A stretch of DNA of 64,000 bases from Psychrobacter sp. P11G3 (GCF_001435845.1 NZ_CM003596.1:1054001-1118000); one strand, 5' to 3'. Counted from the stretch's first letter, positions 1 to 9,578 are shown. The notes: generated by a model not told the origin, from the sequence alone. Made by a program: numbers and translations.

Positions 1-731
1 ACAATGATAGGCATAGGAGCAAGGTATAACAAATCTGGGAAACTAAACCATCCTTCTAACGCATCGATGTCTGAGAAGTACATAAACGCTGTGACCACAA
101 CCATCGCCACTAGTAATGCAGTAAGCATCCATCTAGAAACTTGGCGCGCCCACACTTGCAGCGTGTGTTCTGTTTTTATGATAAGCCACGTTGAACCAAG
201 TAAGGCATAGCCGATAATCATGGCAAATCCGCACACAATCGAGAAGGGCGTGAGCCAATCAAATGGGCCACCAGTATATAGACGATTACTGGCTTCTAAC
301 CCTTGTACTAACGCCCCAAGCATAATGCCTTGAGAGAAAGTGGCGACGACTGAACCGACAAAGAAAAAGGTATCCCATACATGTCGGCGCGAAGACGATT
401 TGAAGCGAAACTCAAACGCCACGCCGCGCATGATGAGACCGAACAACATGGCAGTTACTGGTAAATATAGGCCTGTCATGATGATGCCATACGCAACAGG
501 GAATGCTGCGAATAAACCACCACCACCTAGCACTAGCCATGTCTCGTTACCATCCCAAAATGGGGCGATAGAGTTCATCATGCGGCTACGGTTTTTATCT
601 GAGCCTGCAAATGGGAACAAAATACCGCAGCCCAAATCAAAGCCATCAAGCAGTACATAGACAAAGACAGACAAAGCAATCAAACCGCCCCAAATGAGAG
701 GTAAATCTAATACATCACCGAAGTTAAACAT
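1..731 (-). CDS. cydB: Cytochrome bd-type quinol oxidase subunit II (partial, C-terminus outside window)
   Basis: Translating the minus strand from the ATG at 729-731 gives an open frame of about 243 codons that runs off the left edge. It begins MFNFGDVLDLPLIWGG and carries a DGFDLG stretch and a PFWDGNETWLV motif, both typical of CydB/CioB, with several hydrophobic helices. Subunit II packs against CydA in the inner membrane and lets the complex reduce oxygen to water with electrons from quinol. Its ATG shares one base with the cydA stop (TAATG), so the two are translationally coupled. Any small CydX-type subunit would lie outside the window. Confidence 0.93.
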   Translation of the reverse strand, partial: MFNFGDVLDLPLIWGGLIALSVFVYVLLDGFDLGCGILFPFAGSDKNRSRMMNSIAPFWDGNETWLVLGGGGLFAAFPVAYGIIMTGLYLPVTAMLFGLIMRGVAFEFRFKSSSRRHVWDTFFFVGSVVATFSQGIMLGALVQGLEASNRLYTGGPFDWLTPFSIVCGFAMIIGYALLGSTWLIIKTEHTLQVWARQVSRWMLTALLVAMVVVTAFMYFSDIDALEGWFSFPDLLYLAPMPII

Positions 732-2227
732 TAGCGTAATCCTCCATCATCGACATCATTTGCAGGCTCATCTAAGCCTTCTTCAGTACCTTTGGCAGGA
801 TTACTATCACCGCTTAACGCGCGGCCTTGGCTCTCGGTTACTGAGTGCTCGTAGAAATTATCTTCTGCAGGATCTGTATAAGGTTTCGGCCCTTGAGCAA
901 TCAAGCGTAAGATATAAAAACTGCCTGCACCAAAGACGAATATGTACAGTACAATAAAGCCAATCAATGTCGTCGCTACTTGCTGTGCTGCAAGCGGAGA
1001 CATACTTTCAGCAGTACGAATAACCCCATAAACTGTCCAAGGCTGACGTCCTGTCTCGGTTACGAACCAACCTGATAATAAAGCGATAAAACCAAGCGGT
1101 GTCATCATCATCCACGCACGGTGAAACCAGACACTTTCGGGATTGAATTGCTGTTTTTTGAAGTATTTATAGGCACTAAATAAACCGACCAGTACCATCA
1201 ACATACCAATAGCGACCATAATACGGAACGCCCAAAACACAATAATGACGTGCGGTTGATCTTCTGGTGCCCAGTTTTTGAGCCCTTTAACTTCACCATC
1301 TAACGAGTGGGTTAGGATCAAACCGGTCACATAAGGGATTTTTACTTCGTATTTATTGGTTTGGTTTTCTTGGTCAGGAATCGCAAAGAGACGCAATGCG
1401 GCACCGCGCTCATCTTCCCAAATACCTTCCATCGCAGCCACTTTGGCTGGCTGATGCTCAAGCGTATTCAAACCATGCTCATCACCGATCAACACCTGTG
1501 CTGGTGCCACAAAGATGGCCATAATCATTGCCATACCTAGCATGACACGACCATGCTGACGGTGCTCGGCGTGTTTTTTGGACTGGATATAGTAGGCACC
1601 GATACCGCCAATGACAAAGGCAGTGGTTAAGAACGCCGCCGTCACCATATGTGCGAAACGGTAAGGGAATGAGGGATTGAATATAATCTCAAGCCAGTTG
1701 GTCGGATAAAGTAGGCCGTCTGCACCCACCATAAAACCTTGAGGGGTTTGCATAAAACTGTTAGCCGACAAAATCCAAGTAGCTGATATCAGTGTACCAA
1801 TGGCAACAATGGCAGTGGCGGTAAAATGCATGCGTTTGCTTACACGGCCCCAGCCAAATAGCATAATACCCAAAAAGGAGGCTTCTAAGAAAAACGCGGT
1901 CAATACCTCATAGGCAAGTAGTGGGCCTATGACGTTGCCAGCTTTATCTGAGAATACTGCCCAGTTGGTACCGAACTGGTAGGACATCACCACGCCTGAT
2001 ACCACACCTAGACCGAAGACTACGGCAAATATCTTGACCCAGTGCTTATAGACCTCAGCATAGATAGGTTTGCCAGTTCTTAACCAACGAAATTCTAGTA
2101 CGGCAAGCCAGCTGGCAAGCCCGATAGAGAATGCAGGAAAGACAATATGAAACGAGACAACAAAAGCGAATTGGATACGAGCGAGTGTCAGCGCATCGAG
2201 CTGGTCAATCATAAATGTAGCGAACAT
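731..2227 (-). CDS. cydA: Cytochrome bd-type quinol oxidase subunit I (CydA/CioA-like)
   Basis: The 498-residue multi-helix membrane protein holds the haem ligands and the quinol site of a bd oxidase. Visible landmarks are His27 in SFHIV, Glu107 and Glu115 in the AYEVLTAFFLE segment (counterparts of E. coli Glu99/Glu107), His193, Met337 and the family motif GRQPW at 393-397. The start region and short quinol loop look more like the cyanide-insensitive CioA branch than E. coli CydA, but this is a judgement by eye. Met6 is an alternative start. The gene overlaps cydB by one base and is the first gene of the operon. The acidic, Asn-rich C-terminal tail (from about 455) is not part of the catalytic core. 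Confidence 0.93.
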   Translation of the reverse strand: MFATFMIDQLDALTLARIQFAFVVSFHIVFPAFSIGLASWLAVLEFRWLRTGKPIYAEVYKHWVKIFAVVFGLGVVSGVVMSYQFGTNWAVFSDKAGNVIGPLLAYEVLTAFFLEASFLGIMLFGWGRVSKRMHFTATAIVAIGTLISATWILSANSFMQTPQGFMVGADGLLYPTNWLEIIFNPSFPYRFAHMVTAAFLTTAFVIGGIGAYYIQSKKHAEHRQHGRVMLGMAMIMAIFVAPAQVLIGDEHGLNTLEHQPAKVAAMEGIWEDERGAALRLFAIPDQENQTNKYEVKIPYVTGLILTHSLDGEVKGLKNWAPEDQPHVIIVFWAFRIMVAIGMLMVLVGLFSAYKYFKKQQFNPESVWFHRAWMMMTPLGFIALLSGWFVTETGRQPWTVYGVIRTAESMSPLAAQQVATTLIGFIVLYIFVFGAGSFYILRLIAQGPKPYTDPAEDNFYEHSVTESQGRALSGDSNPAKGTEEGLDEPANDVDDGGLR

Positions 2228-2460
2228 AAACGGTTACTCTCATCTGTTAGCTGAATAGCGCTGACTTCCATACAACGCTCAAGTAACTGTCCGTAACTAT
2301 CCATCGATCAAAGTGGCAAGCATTACGGGCAATAGCTCAGTGACGTGGACTTAGCTCCATTAGACATAAATTGTGGCTAAGTTTGCGACTCACTGTTTAG
2401 CTGAATTGAATAATTTATGTCCTTATAAATTTACATATTACTGTCATGTGCTATAGATAT

Positions 2461-2489
2461 ATTATGCGCTCACCTAGATATACACGCAA
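2461..2489 (-). promoter_or_regulatory. Possible sigma-70 promoter for cydAB
   Basis: On the minus strand TTGCGT (2484-2489) and CATAAT (2461-2466) are separated by 17 bases, which would leave a leader of about 225 nt before cydA. I looked for an FNR/ANR-type site (TTGAT-N4-ATCAA) in 2228-2678 and saw none, so control by oxygen is not shown. The rest of 2228-2678 holds only the terminator of the gene upstream. Confidence 0.35.
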
Positions 2490-2564
2490 GCAACCCAATC
2501 TGTCAGTTGCAGACCTAAGAGTCATCAAAATAACATAATTCAAACATTGAAAAATAAAATTAAT

Positions 2565-2603
2565 ATTATTAAAAACAAAGCAGTATGCGTGAACATACTG
2601 CTT
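2565..2603 (-). terminator. Rho-independent terminator after the lipoprotein hydrolase gene
   Basis: A perfect 10-bp stem (2578-2587 with 2594-2603, arm AAGCAGTATG) with a 6-nt loop is followed on the minus strand by TTTGTTTTTAAT. It lies 75 nt past the stop of the 2679-5156 gene. Confidence 0.75.
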
Positions 2604-2678
2604 ATATGAAAGCTATAACTGATATTTAAAGGTTACGATTTATACGTCAAAAACCTTGTGAAATAACAAAAATCTACA

Positions 2679-5156
2679 TCATTCTTGTAGCTGCTTATGC
2701 AAAATCCTTCGCAACGTCAAAATGGTCTGCGGATTGGTCTGGATACTATGACCGCCATTAATAATGGTTTCAGACGCAGCACCATCGAGATGGGCACTAT
2801 TATAAGGAACGATACCATCTGACAAACGCTCGGTCAGTGCTTGACTGATATCATCATTGACTGTCACAGCGGCAACAAGCGGCTCGGGTGGTAGCTGTGA
2901 TGTCTCAGTATTGTCACTCACATCAACGCTCGCTGTTTCATTTCCAGAGTTGTCTTCTACTGCTTGAGACAAATCAATTTTGGCACCGTTTGGTTGCGTT
3001 TGTGCCAGTCCTTTAGTGATATCGGCATCGTTATTGGCAATGATTGAATGGTAAGTGATCCGCTCATTCATAGTGATGTCTTTGGTTAACTCTATAAAAG
3101 AAGACTTGTCACTTAACTGGCTGGCACCGTTCTGCAAATATAAGGCGCCCAGTGGGTTTTGTGCCAAGTCGCCTTGTGTGGCAATGGTCGCTAAGTTATC
3201 CGTGAATGTTTTGACCAGACCTACAGGTAAGTAAACGATGCGGCGTAGTGCACGGGTGAACCAACGATCTGCATAATCGGTACCACGGAAAGGTGCAGAT
3301 AGAAAAACAGCAGTGTCTACTTGCGGCAACGCCTGTAGCTCAAAACGCTCCTTTAACTCATCTTCGCCAAAAGAAGTCTTAAGCGCGTTACGGATTTGCT
3401 GTTTCTCATTGCTAGAGAGTATGTCTTTGTCATTGAGCTTATCTAAATCATCGACTAAATTTTCATCAGATAGCATCATGCGAGCGACGATGGCACCCAT
3501 GCTATGACTGATAATCACACTATTTCGACTGGCACGATTTTGTCCATTGGGATCAGTTTGCTGGTAGGTGCTGTTGATTAACTGCTGAATCTGATAACGA
3601 TTTTCTAAAATAGGCAGATTGGTTGGATAGAATATTTGCCAAACTTGGTAATTATCACGCAGCTTGTCATCATTAAGAATATCGTTGGTCAGATTGACCC
3701 ATGTGGCGGGACTAGAGGCTAGCCCGTGCAACATAATCAACACGCGCTTATCAGGGTCATAAGGCTCGAGCATGAATAGTTTGGGCAGCTGAGCATCTGG
3801 CTGGCGCGTAATCAAGTTTAAATAACCCACACCATCTAACTGGTTTTCTGATAGCCATAAGCCATATCCCGCGGAAAAGTTAGCTGCCAGTGGGTAGTCA
3901 TCGTTGAGGATATTGACGGATTCGGTTTGGTACGGGTTATATAAATGAATATCAAGCTTACGACTGCTCAGTGCGTCTAATACGCTATCACCGTCTGGCT
4001 TAATCAATCCAGTTAGTAAAAGATGTCCCGTCGGATAAATACGTGAGCTTGGCTCACTATCGTCGGTGTTTTTATTTTCATTTGTTAGCCGACCAGATAA
4101 GGAGGCAACCAACAACTGACGGATTGTGGTGGTGTAGCGATCATCCAACGATGCCACCAAGCTGATGCCTAAACCGGGACGCTTACTCACAGAATTTAGA
4201 CCGGAGAGTCGCAGCTCATAAGTAGATGATAAGTCTGCCAAGGCGGAAGTTTGTTTATGAGCGTTTTGCAGATAGTTGTTTTCGTTTGGCAAATAAATAT
4301 CAAGATTGTAGTCATCTACGGTCACTTTCATGACTTTGACTTGGTCTGTTGCTTTGCCCTTTAGTGGTGGTCGATTGGCAATTGCTGCTTCATCCGTGTT
4401 ATCACGCTTGGTAGAAGTTATCGGCAAATACTCTACTGTTGTATCACCCATCAATTTATTGGCGTTTTCAGTCGATTGATAAATTTGAGTAATAACGTCA
4501 TTGCTAGCAGCGTTATAAATATCTTGGGTTTGGATATCATTGTCATTCGGAATACGGTTTTGCGCACGAGTGTTATTGCTATTTTGCTCTGCACCTTCAA
4601 AGTCATGGGTTAAACTGTCATAAAACAGATAGGTGTAGCTGTATTTGACGGCATCAAACAATCTTGCTTGATAATCGGTTAAACACAGGTCAGTCTCTTT
4701 TTGCTGCGTTTTGGCGTCATCATCACTTAAAGGCGCATTGGCGTAATACGGATCAAGTGGCGGGCGTGCAAGCGCATTACGACAGTTTTTTGAATCAGAT
4801 AGTTGACGCGCTTTTGCATAGTGCAGTTCTGCAAAAATAGCTAAGGCAGGCCGATAGTGCCTGTTAAGCATACTATCAGAGAGCTGAGTCAAGCATAAGT
4901 CAAATTGCTGCATACAGGCTTGCTCATTCAGTCCTGCTGATAGCAAAGCAGATGCTGTATCGCTGCTTAGCGCATTGTCAGTGACAATATTGCCGCGCTG
5001 CGCTGAGATGGTCTTGGCCGATGCTTGTTTATCGACCGTCACCGTACTACACGCTGGTAGCAATACTGCTGCCGCCAAAAGCATAAGTGAAGTAATGGGC
5101 AGGGCTTTTCTATTAGTGTGCATTACTGTCTGTTTGCTAAAGCCAGCGAAAGTCAT
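2679..5156 (-). CDS. Large lipoprotein alpha/beta hydrolase (esterase/lipase-like)
   Basis: An 825-residue predicted lipoprotein. A hydrophobic signal segment ends in a lipobox (LPAC, Cys36), so the protein should be lipid-anchored in the envelope. Residues 40-460 are a poorly recognisable domain, and the hydrolase fold follows. It has an oxyanion motif HGLAS near 477, a nucleophile elbow SHSMGA with Ser552, and a likely Asp780 and His803 (SDG and GGHS) completing the triad. The fold suggests cleavage of an ester or amide, possibly a lipid; the substrate is unknown. Translation may start at M12 (ATG 5121-5123), which gives a more typical lipoprotein signal, but only the upstream ATG has a GGA-type ribosome site. 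It is a single gene between two terminators. Confidence 0.85.
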   Translation of the reverse strand: MTFAGFSKQTVMHTNRKALPITSLMLLAAAVLLPACSTVTVDKQASAKTISAQRGNIVTDNALSSDTASALLSAGLNEQACMQQFDLCLTQLSDSMLNRHYRPALAIFAELHYAKARQLSDSKNCRNALARPPLDPYYANAPLSDDDAKTQQKETDLCLTDYQARLFDAVKYSYTYLFYDSLTHDFEGAEQNSNNTRAQNRIPNDNDIQTQDIYNAASNDVITQIYQSTENANKLMGDTTVEYLPITSTKRDNTDEAAIANRPPLKGKATDQVKVMKVTVDDYNLDIYLPNENNYLQNAHKQTSALADLSSTYELRLSGLNSVSKRPGLGISLVASLDDRYTTTIRQLLVASLSGRLTNENKNTDDSEPSSRIYPTGHLLLTGLIKPDGDSVLDALSSRKLDIHLYNPYQTESVNILNDDYPLAANFSAGYGLWLSENQLDGVGYLNLITRQPDAQLPKLFMLEPYDPDKRVLIMLHGLASSPATWVNLTNDILNDDKLRDNYQVWQIFYPTNLPILENRYQIQQLINSTYQQTDPNGQNRASRNSVIISHSMGAIVARMMLSDENLVDDLDKLNDKDILSSNEKQQIRNALKTSFGEDELKERFELQALPQVDTAVFLSAPFRGTDYADRWFTRALRRIVYLPVGLVKTFTDNLATIATQGDLAQNPLGALYLQNGASQLSDKSSFIELTKDITMNERITYHSIIANNDADITKGLAQTQPNGAKIDLSQAVEDNSGNETASVDVSDNTETSQLPPEPLVAAVTVNDDISQALTERLSDGIVPYNSAHLDGAASETIINGGHSIQTNPQTILTLRRILHKQLQE

Positions 5157-5301
5157 AAGTCAGTCCAATAAACGGTAGTTATGAGAATATCAATAATGAA
5201 AGTAGCAGTTGATAATGAGTGTAGCGCAACTTTTGGCGTTAGACTATTCATTTGCAGTTCTACAAAAGCATGTTTTAAAACGAAAGGGTTTCTACTAGTC
5301 G

Positions 5302-5338
5302 AAAAAAACGCTTTTGTCTTATATATAAAACAAAAGCG
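5302..5338 (-). terminator. Rho-independent terminator after the 5452-6576 gene
   Basis: Stem CGCTTTTG (5309-5316) pairs with CAAAAGCG (5331-5338). On the minus strand it is followed by a run of seven T (5302-5308). It sits about 112 nt downstream of the stop at 5452. Confidence 0.7.
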
Positions 5339-5377
5339 CTTGGTATGTGAAGCTTAGATTATTTATTAAAGATTTAT

Positions 5378-5427
5378 CTATTGAGGGTCTTATTAAACAA
5401 ATATCTTATGAATCAAACCCTCAATAG
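5378..5427 (-). repeat. 11-bp perfect inverted repeat downstream of the secreted repeat-protein gene
   Basis: CTATTGAGGGT (5378-5388) and its exact complement ACCCTCAATAG (5417-5427) flank a 28-nt AT-rich loop. There is no clean T-tract, so it is probably a 3'-UTR structure ahead of the true terminator at 5302-5338. Confidence 0.5.
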
Positions 5428-5451
5428 CTAATCTCAACAAGTACAGAATAT

Positions 5452-6576
5452 CTATGCACCTGGTTTTACACTGATGTCAGGGGCAGGAATATCCCAAATG
5501 TAGAACTTACCTTCTTCAACGAGTTTGATTTGTTGAGGAATGACAGTGTTGTTAGGGTATTGCCCTTCAAGACGACGTAAGCGTTCTAACGCATTAGCAC
5601 GGCGGTCACTGAGTAGATCTGACTGTGCTAAGCTTTGTTCTGCTTCGGTGTACCCTAAAGCGACAGCTCGGTCTAGATATTTTTGACCTTCTTTGAAGCC
5701 GCCACCTTCTGATAGCATCATGCCGTATAGGAAGTTAGCCTCACCACTATCAGGTTGCAGCTTGATAGCGCGATCGACATACTGACCACCACGTACCGTG
5801 TAGTCTGAACCCAAATCTAGATTGCGACCCATGCCGTTTAGCTTAGCAGCACGAAGCAACACATCATAAGAAGCATTTGGCGACTTAGCATATGGCTCGA
5901 TCCAATCCGCTAATACTTTGATTTTCTCACGTGTGTAATGGCGCTGTGAGCGGTTAGGGAAGTTTGGTGGATAGTGACGCGCATTAGGGGATACATCAGC
6001 GATGAAGTCATCTAATAAGCTAACATCAAGCTTATCAGTACCTAGCCCTTTTTGTTGTGGAATCAGTACGGTTTTCACAAAGCTCATGTCTGAGAGCTGT
6101 ACTTGCGGTGTAGGAATGTTCGGAAGTTGTCCGCTACGCAAGTCGATACCAGTAGCTGTCATTGGACCAGGCTCATAGACACGAGTAGTGCCGTTCATAA
6201 CAGGTGCAGCAGCAGGCGACATCATTTGCGGTGTTTGAGGTTGAGCAGTGCTAACAGATGCATTGTTTTGCAGAGTGCCGCTTAGTTGCATGTTAGTGGT
6301 TTGCGCATTAGTCGGCTGGCTGTTGCTCGCAGGTGTTGCTGGCAGGCTTGTTTGTGCGGCATTGGCTTGAGCAGGACTGATAGCTGCATTAGGACGAGCA
6401 AGACGAATCACACGTTTGCTTGAGTCCATCGCACTAGGTACAGCCGTTGCAGCGGCATCAGTTTCTTCTGCATTCACAGGTGCAGATAACAGCATGGCAC
6501 AGGTTGCAGCCATGGCGGTCAATGTCGCAAACTTCGGTGACTTAATAGAGTGGCTACTAGAGAGAATCGCTTTCAT
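5452..6576 (-). CDS. Secreted protein of unknown function with TPR/Sel1-like repeats
   Basis: A 374-residue protein with an N-terminal signal peptide (hydrophobic stretch ending near Ala36, SAPVNA), so it is probably periplasmic. Residues 40-150 are Ala/Gln/Asn/Pro-rich and probably disordered. The C-terminal half (about 205-350) has helical pairs such as YVDRAIKLQPDSGEANFLYG and YLDRAVALGY, spaced like tetratricopeptide or Sel1 repeats, which usually mediate protein contacts. There is no catalytic motif. It is a single-gene unit with its own terminator. I do not recognise a named family; similar exported TPR proteins are common in Moraxellaceae. Confidence 0.75.
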   Translation of the reverse strand: MKAILSSSHSIKSPKFATLTAMAATCAMLLSAPVNAEETDAAATAVPSAMDSSKRVIRLARPNAAISPAQANAAQTSLPATPASNSQPTNAQTTNMQLSGTLQNNASVSTAQPQTPQMMSPAAAPVMNGTTRVYEPGPMTATGIDLRSGQLPNIPTPQVQLSDMSFVKTVLIPQQKGLGTDKLDVSLLDDFIADVSPNARHYPPNFPNRSQRHYTREKIKVLADWIEPYAKSPNASYDVLLRAAKLNGMGRNLDLGSDYTVRGGQYVDRAIKLQPDSGEANFLYGMMLSEGGGFKEGQKYLDRAVALGYTEAEQSLAQSDLLSDRRANALERLRRLEGQYPNNTVIPQQIKLVEEGKFYIWDIPAPDISVKPGA

Positions 6577-6807
6577 AAAAATCGTTACCTTGTTTAATTT
6601 ATTTGGTTGTTATTCATTGATTGGACGGTAATATAAATAGCGCATTGCTGCAAAATCGTACAAATTTTTAATACCGTAGCAAATTAAGCTTTACGCTATC
6701 TGTGGTAGGATTGTTAATCGCTAGAATTAAGCAAACCTACGTAAATCTGTGCAGCTATTAATTAGTAAGAAAATCGACAACAGTAGCTAACCACAGTACC
6801 TGTAACC

Positions 6808-6840
6808 ATAAGCTATAAGCTATAAGCTATAAGCTATAAG
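6808..6840. repeat. Tandem 7-mer repeat overlapping the coq7 stop codon
   Basis: The heptamer ATAAGCT is repeated four times plus ATAAG, followed by TGATAAG. The coq7 stop (TAG, plus-strand 6834-6836) lies inside the array, so changes in copy number alter only the 3' end and UTR. Confidence 0.85.
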
Positions 6841-7478
6841 TGATAAGCGGTATCTTTCATGCGATTTGCCATCCATCGCATGGTCCGACGTACTGCCGGA
6901 GACAGGGCAGCACCGCCACTTGCAAGTGCTAGCTCACGATGGTGCAGCTCCTCTTTATCCATTTGTGCCAATATTTCTTTTGAGCGCTGATCATGTTCAG
7001 GTAACTGCTTGATATGATCCTGTAGATGCTCGCTGACCTGCGCTTCTGTCTCTGCTACAAACCCTAGACTAAACTCATTGGAGATCGCGCCTGCGACTGC
7101 ACCGAGTCCAAAAGACATACCGTACCAAAGCGGTGTAAATACGCTGGCATGGCTACCAAGTTCGCTTAGACGAGTCTCGCACCAGACCAAATGATCGACT
7201 TCTTCTTCGGCCGATTGTTGCATGGCTTGTTTGACACCACTATCTTTCGCAGCAAACGCTTGGCCATGGTATAGACCTTGCGCACATACTTCACCTGTAT
7301 GATTGATACGCATAAGACCTGAGACGTGCCGAGCCTCTGTGATGGTCAGCTCAGGAATCTCATCGCTACTGACGGGCAACGGACGCGTGCTTGGATTAGA
7401 ATGTGGCACGACAGCTCGTAATGCCTTATCGACCCCAAGTAACAACTGGTCAATTTTAGATAAAGGACGCAGGGTCAT
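6834..7478 (-). CDS. coq7: Demethoxyubiquinone hydroxylase (Coq7)
   Basis: A 214-residue di-iron monooxygenase that hydroxylates 2-polyprenyl-3-methyl-6-methoxy-1,4-benzoquinone late in ubiquinone synthesis, at the inner membrane. The ferritin-like metal ligands are visible in order: INHTGE, EEEVDH, ETEAQVSEH and EELHH. Length fits the bacterial Coq7 family, present in pseudomonads and Moraxellaceae in place of E. coli UbiF. It lies tail to head with the LplT-like gene, separated by about 245 bases without a clear terminator. Its 3' end runs into a heptamer repeat. Confidence 0.95.
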   Translation of the reverse strand: MTLRPLSKIDQLLLGVDKALRAVVPHSNPSTRPLPVSSDEIPELTITEARHVSGLMRINHTGEVCAQGLYHGQAFAAKDSGVKQAMQQSAEEEVDHLVWCETRLSELGSHASVFTPLWYGMSFGLGAVAGAISNEFSLGFVAETEAQVSEHLQDHIKQLPEHDQRSKEILAQMDKEELHHRELALASGGAALSPAVRRTMRWMANRMKDTAYHL

Positions 7479-7703
7479 AACTCACTCCTGATGGTGTTAA
7501 AAACTGTCAATAAAATAAAGTATGTTACCGTCCAAAAGCAACGGCATAATGCGTATTACTATAACAAACAATCCAAATTATTGGCTCGAATATTACTGTC
7601 TAGATAGCCCATAAATAATCTATAGATAGTGGGCAAACTACTATAGCTATCATAACTACGAAACCATCAGCGCAACATTAGACTGTATTTATGGAGCCAA
7701 ACT

Positions 7704-7735
7704 TATTTACGGCGCTAACCATATTTACGGCGCTA
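7704..7735. repeat. 14-bp direct repeat, period 18, at the lplT-like stop codon
   Basis: TATTTACGGCGCTA occurs at 7704-7717 and 7722-7735. The second copy contains the transporter's TAA (7725-7727). The period is a multiple of three, so the first copy supplies a back-up stop in the same frame. Confidence 0.7.
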
Positions 7736-9056
7736 TACCATCGTTGGTTTGGATAACGGCATGCTTAATATGTTTATTGAGTTTAATGTATAAAAATGCA
7801 CCAAACACTATATTCAATAGCCCTGTCACCAAAAATAGCTGCGGTAGCGTAAACCCTAAGACGTTTAAGATAACAATCGCAAAAATGGCTGATGTGACCA
7901 TAAATATCGCGTTAAAGATGTTATTCGCACCTACGATGCGTGCTCGATGACTCTTAGGTGCGTAGGCTTGCATAGAAGCATATAGCGGTACGATATACAA
8001 ACCACCGCTGAAACCTAATAAGAATAAATCCGCGAAGACACGCCAGCTACCACTTATATTAAACAAATCACCGATGCCAAGTAATGTGTCATTATTCACA
8101 TTTATATCTAAACCTGAAAGTGAAAAATACAAATCAATAGCAAAGATACTTAATCCAGCAATACCAAAAGGCAATAGACGCAAGCTGACTTTGTTTTTGG
8201 TCAATGTTTTGCACAGCACCGAACCGATTGACACGCCAACAGAAAACAATGTGAGTAAGAAAATAACGACTGACTCATCACCAAGCAAAATCACCTTGCT
8301 GAACTCTGGCACTTGGGTCAAAAACGTCGCCCCATAAAACCAAAACCAGCTGTTACCAAGAATGATAAAGAACAAAAAAGGCAAAGAGTATAAGTAACGA
8401 ACCGTGGCCAAGCTGGTTGTAATAATATTCCAGTTAATCTTCAGGTCAGGCTGCATCGCTGGCATAGTAGGGATATAGCGCGCAGCTAGATATCCTAAAA
8501 CAGCGACAACCAACACTGTGGCACTAATCCAATATAATGATTGTGATAGCTGAGTCAAAATACCAGCGACAATCATACCGACTAAAATAGCCAGCGAAGT
8601 ACCCATCTGAAAAAGGCCGTTGGCGCCGACCAACTCATCTTCTTTCATCGCTTGTGGCAGATAAGCGTATTTAATCGGTCCAAAGAAAGTCGAATGGGTA
8701 CCCATCAAAAACAACGCGACAAACAGCAGTGCATACCATTCAAAGACAAAGCCTACCGCAGCAACCGCCATAATGACCAGCTCAAGGAGTTTAATAAACT
8801 GCGTAAGCTTTGATTTTTCATACTTATCAGCAATCTGTCCTGCCAAAGCAGAAAACAAAAAGTAGGGTAGGATGAATAACATGGCGGCCAAGTTATTAAG
8901 GATGCTGACCTCTACACCCAATTTACTGGCGGCAGTATAAGTCAGCACCAGTATGAGCGCCTGCTTAAAAATATTGTCATTGAATGCGCCCAAAAACTGG
9001 GTGAAAAACATAGCGCTAAAACGACGGCGCTTGAATAACTGAAACTGGTTGGACAT
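7725..9056 (-). CDS. lplT: MFS transporter, LplT-like (lysophospholipid transporter family)
   Basis: A 443-residue inner-membrane protein with about 12 hydrophobic segments. The N-terminal block FTQFLGAFNDNIFKQAL is characteristic of the LplT-type major facilitator group, which flips lysophospholipids inward for re-acylation. That substrate is known for E. coli LplT and is only inferred here. The start is placed at ATG 9054-9056 because AGGA lies six bases upstream. The ATG at 9060-9062 directly abuts that AGGA, and the more upstream codons lack a ribosome site. No acyltransferase is fused or adjacent, unlike E. coli lplT-aas. Confidence 0.8.
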   Translation of the reverse strand: MSNQFQLFKRRRFSAMFFTQFLGAFNDNIFKQALILVLTYTAASKLGVEVSILNNLAAMLFILPYFLFSALAGQIADKYEKSKLTQFIKLLELVIMAVAAVGFVFEWYALLFVALFLMGTHSTFFGPIKYAYLPQAMKEDELVGANGLFQMGTSLAILVGMIVAGILTQLSQSLYWISATVLVVAVLGYLAARYIPTMPAMQPDLKINWNIITTSLATVRYLYSLPFLFFIILGNSWFWFYGATFLTQVPEFSKVILLGDESVVIFLLTLFSVGVSIGSVLCKTLTKNKVSLRLLPFGIAGLSIFAIDLYFSLSGLDINVNNDTLLGIGDLFNISGSWRVFADLFLLGFSGGLYIVPLYASMQAYAPKSHRARIVGANNIFNAIFMVTSAIFAIVILNVLGFTLPQLFLVTGLLNIVFGAFLYIKLNKHIKHAVIQTNDGIAP

Positions 9057-9062
9057 GGACAT

Positions 9063-9578
9063 TCCTACAGATAAATCGCGACTGATAGAGAAAATAGCGG
9101 CGCTGAACGACAATTTTTTTATGATAATAATCGTAAATTTTATTAAAAACTATATCAAGATATAGCATAGGTTTTATCAATATTAAGCCGTATAATAGCA
9201 AGGCTTCGGTGAAAATACATGCAGTCAACGCTATGATTCGATATTTAACTAAGTTATGATTTATAAATTTTATGTGATTGCGTTTTAGGGTATAAATAGT
9301 AGTGACAACAAAGGCTACTACTCATCAACACTATCTATAAACTAGTAGCCTTTTCTAAGCTAGTAGACCTACAAGGCGATAGACACACAGTGCTAAAGCC
9401 GACACTATAGATAACCAGTCACGAAATGAAAGTAGTAAACCATTAATTCCAGATAACTGCTATAAGTTTATTCACCGGTCAGACTTGACGATCGTTATCG
9501 TTGATAAGATTGTGCCGCGTGAGCTGATAGGACGTAAAGATGATAAAGCAGCCTTCAACTCGAGCATGCAAGGGTCTA
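9063..9578. other. Divergent intergenic region between lplT-like and tamA
   Basis: About 515 bases without a credible gene. It must hold the divergent promoters. The main visible structure is a 10-bp inverted repeat, AAGGCTACTA (9311-9320) with TAGTAGCCTT (9343-9352), followed by TTCT on the plus strand. It could be a weak terminator or an RNA hairpin in a tamA leader. A short minus-strand frame (9016-9228) overlaps the transporter and has no recognisable product. Confidence 0.5.

Noticed and set aside
731..957. Plus-strand open frames at 4-210, 340-660 and 694-957
   Set aside because: They lie opposite cydB/cydA, which have clear family motifs on the minus strand.
9016..9228. Short minus-strand frame upstream of the transporter
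   Set aside because: It overlaps the transporter start in another frame, has no ribosome site and no recognisable product.
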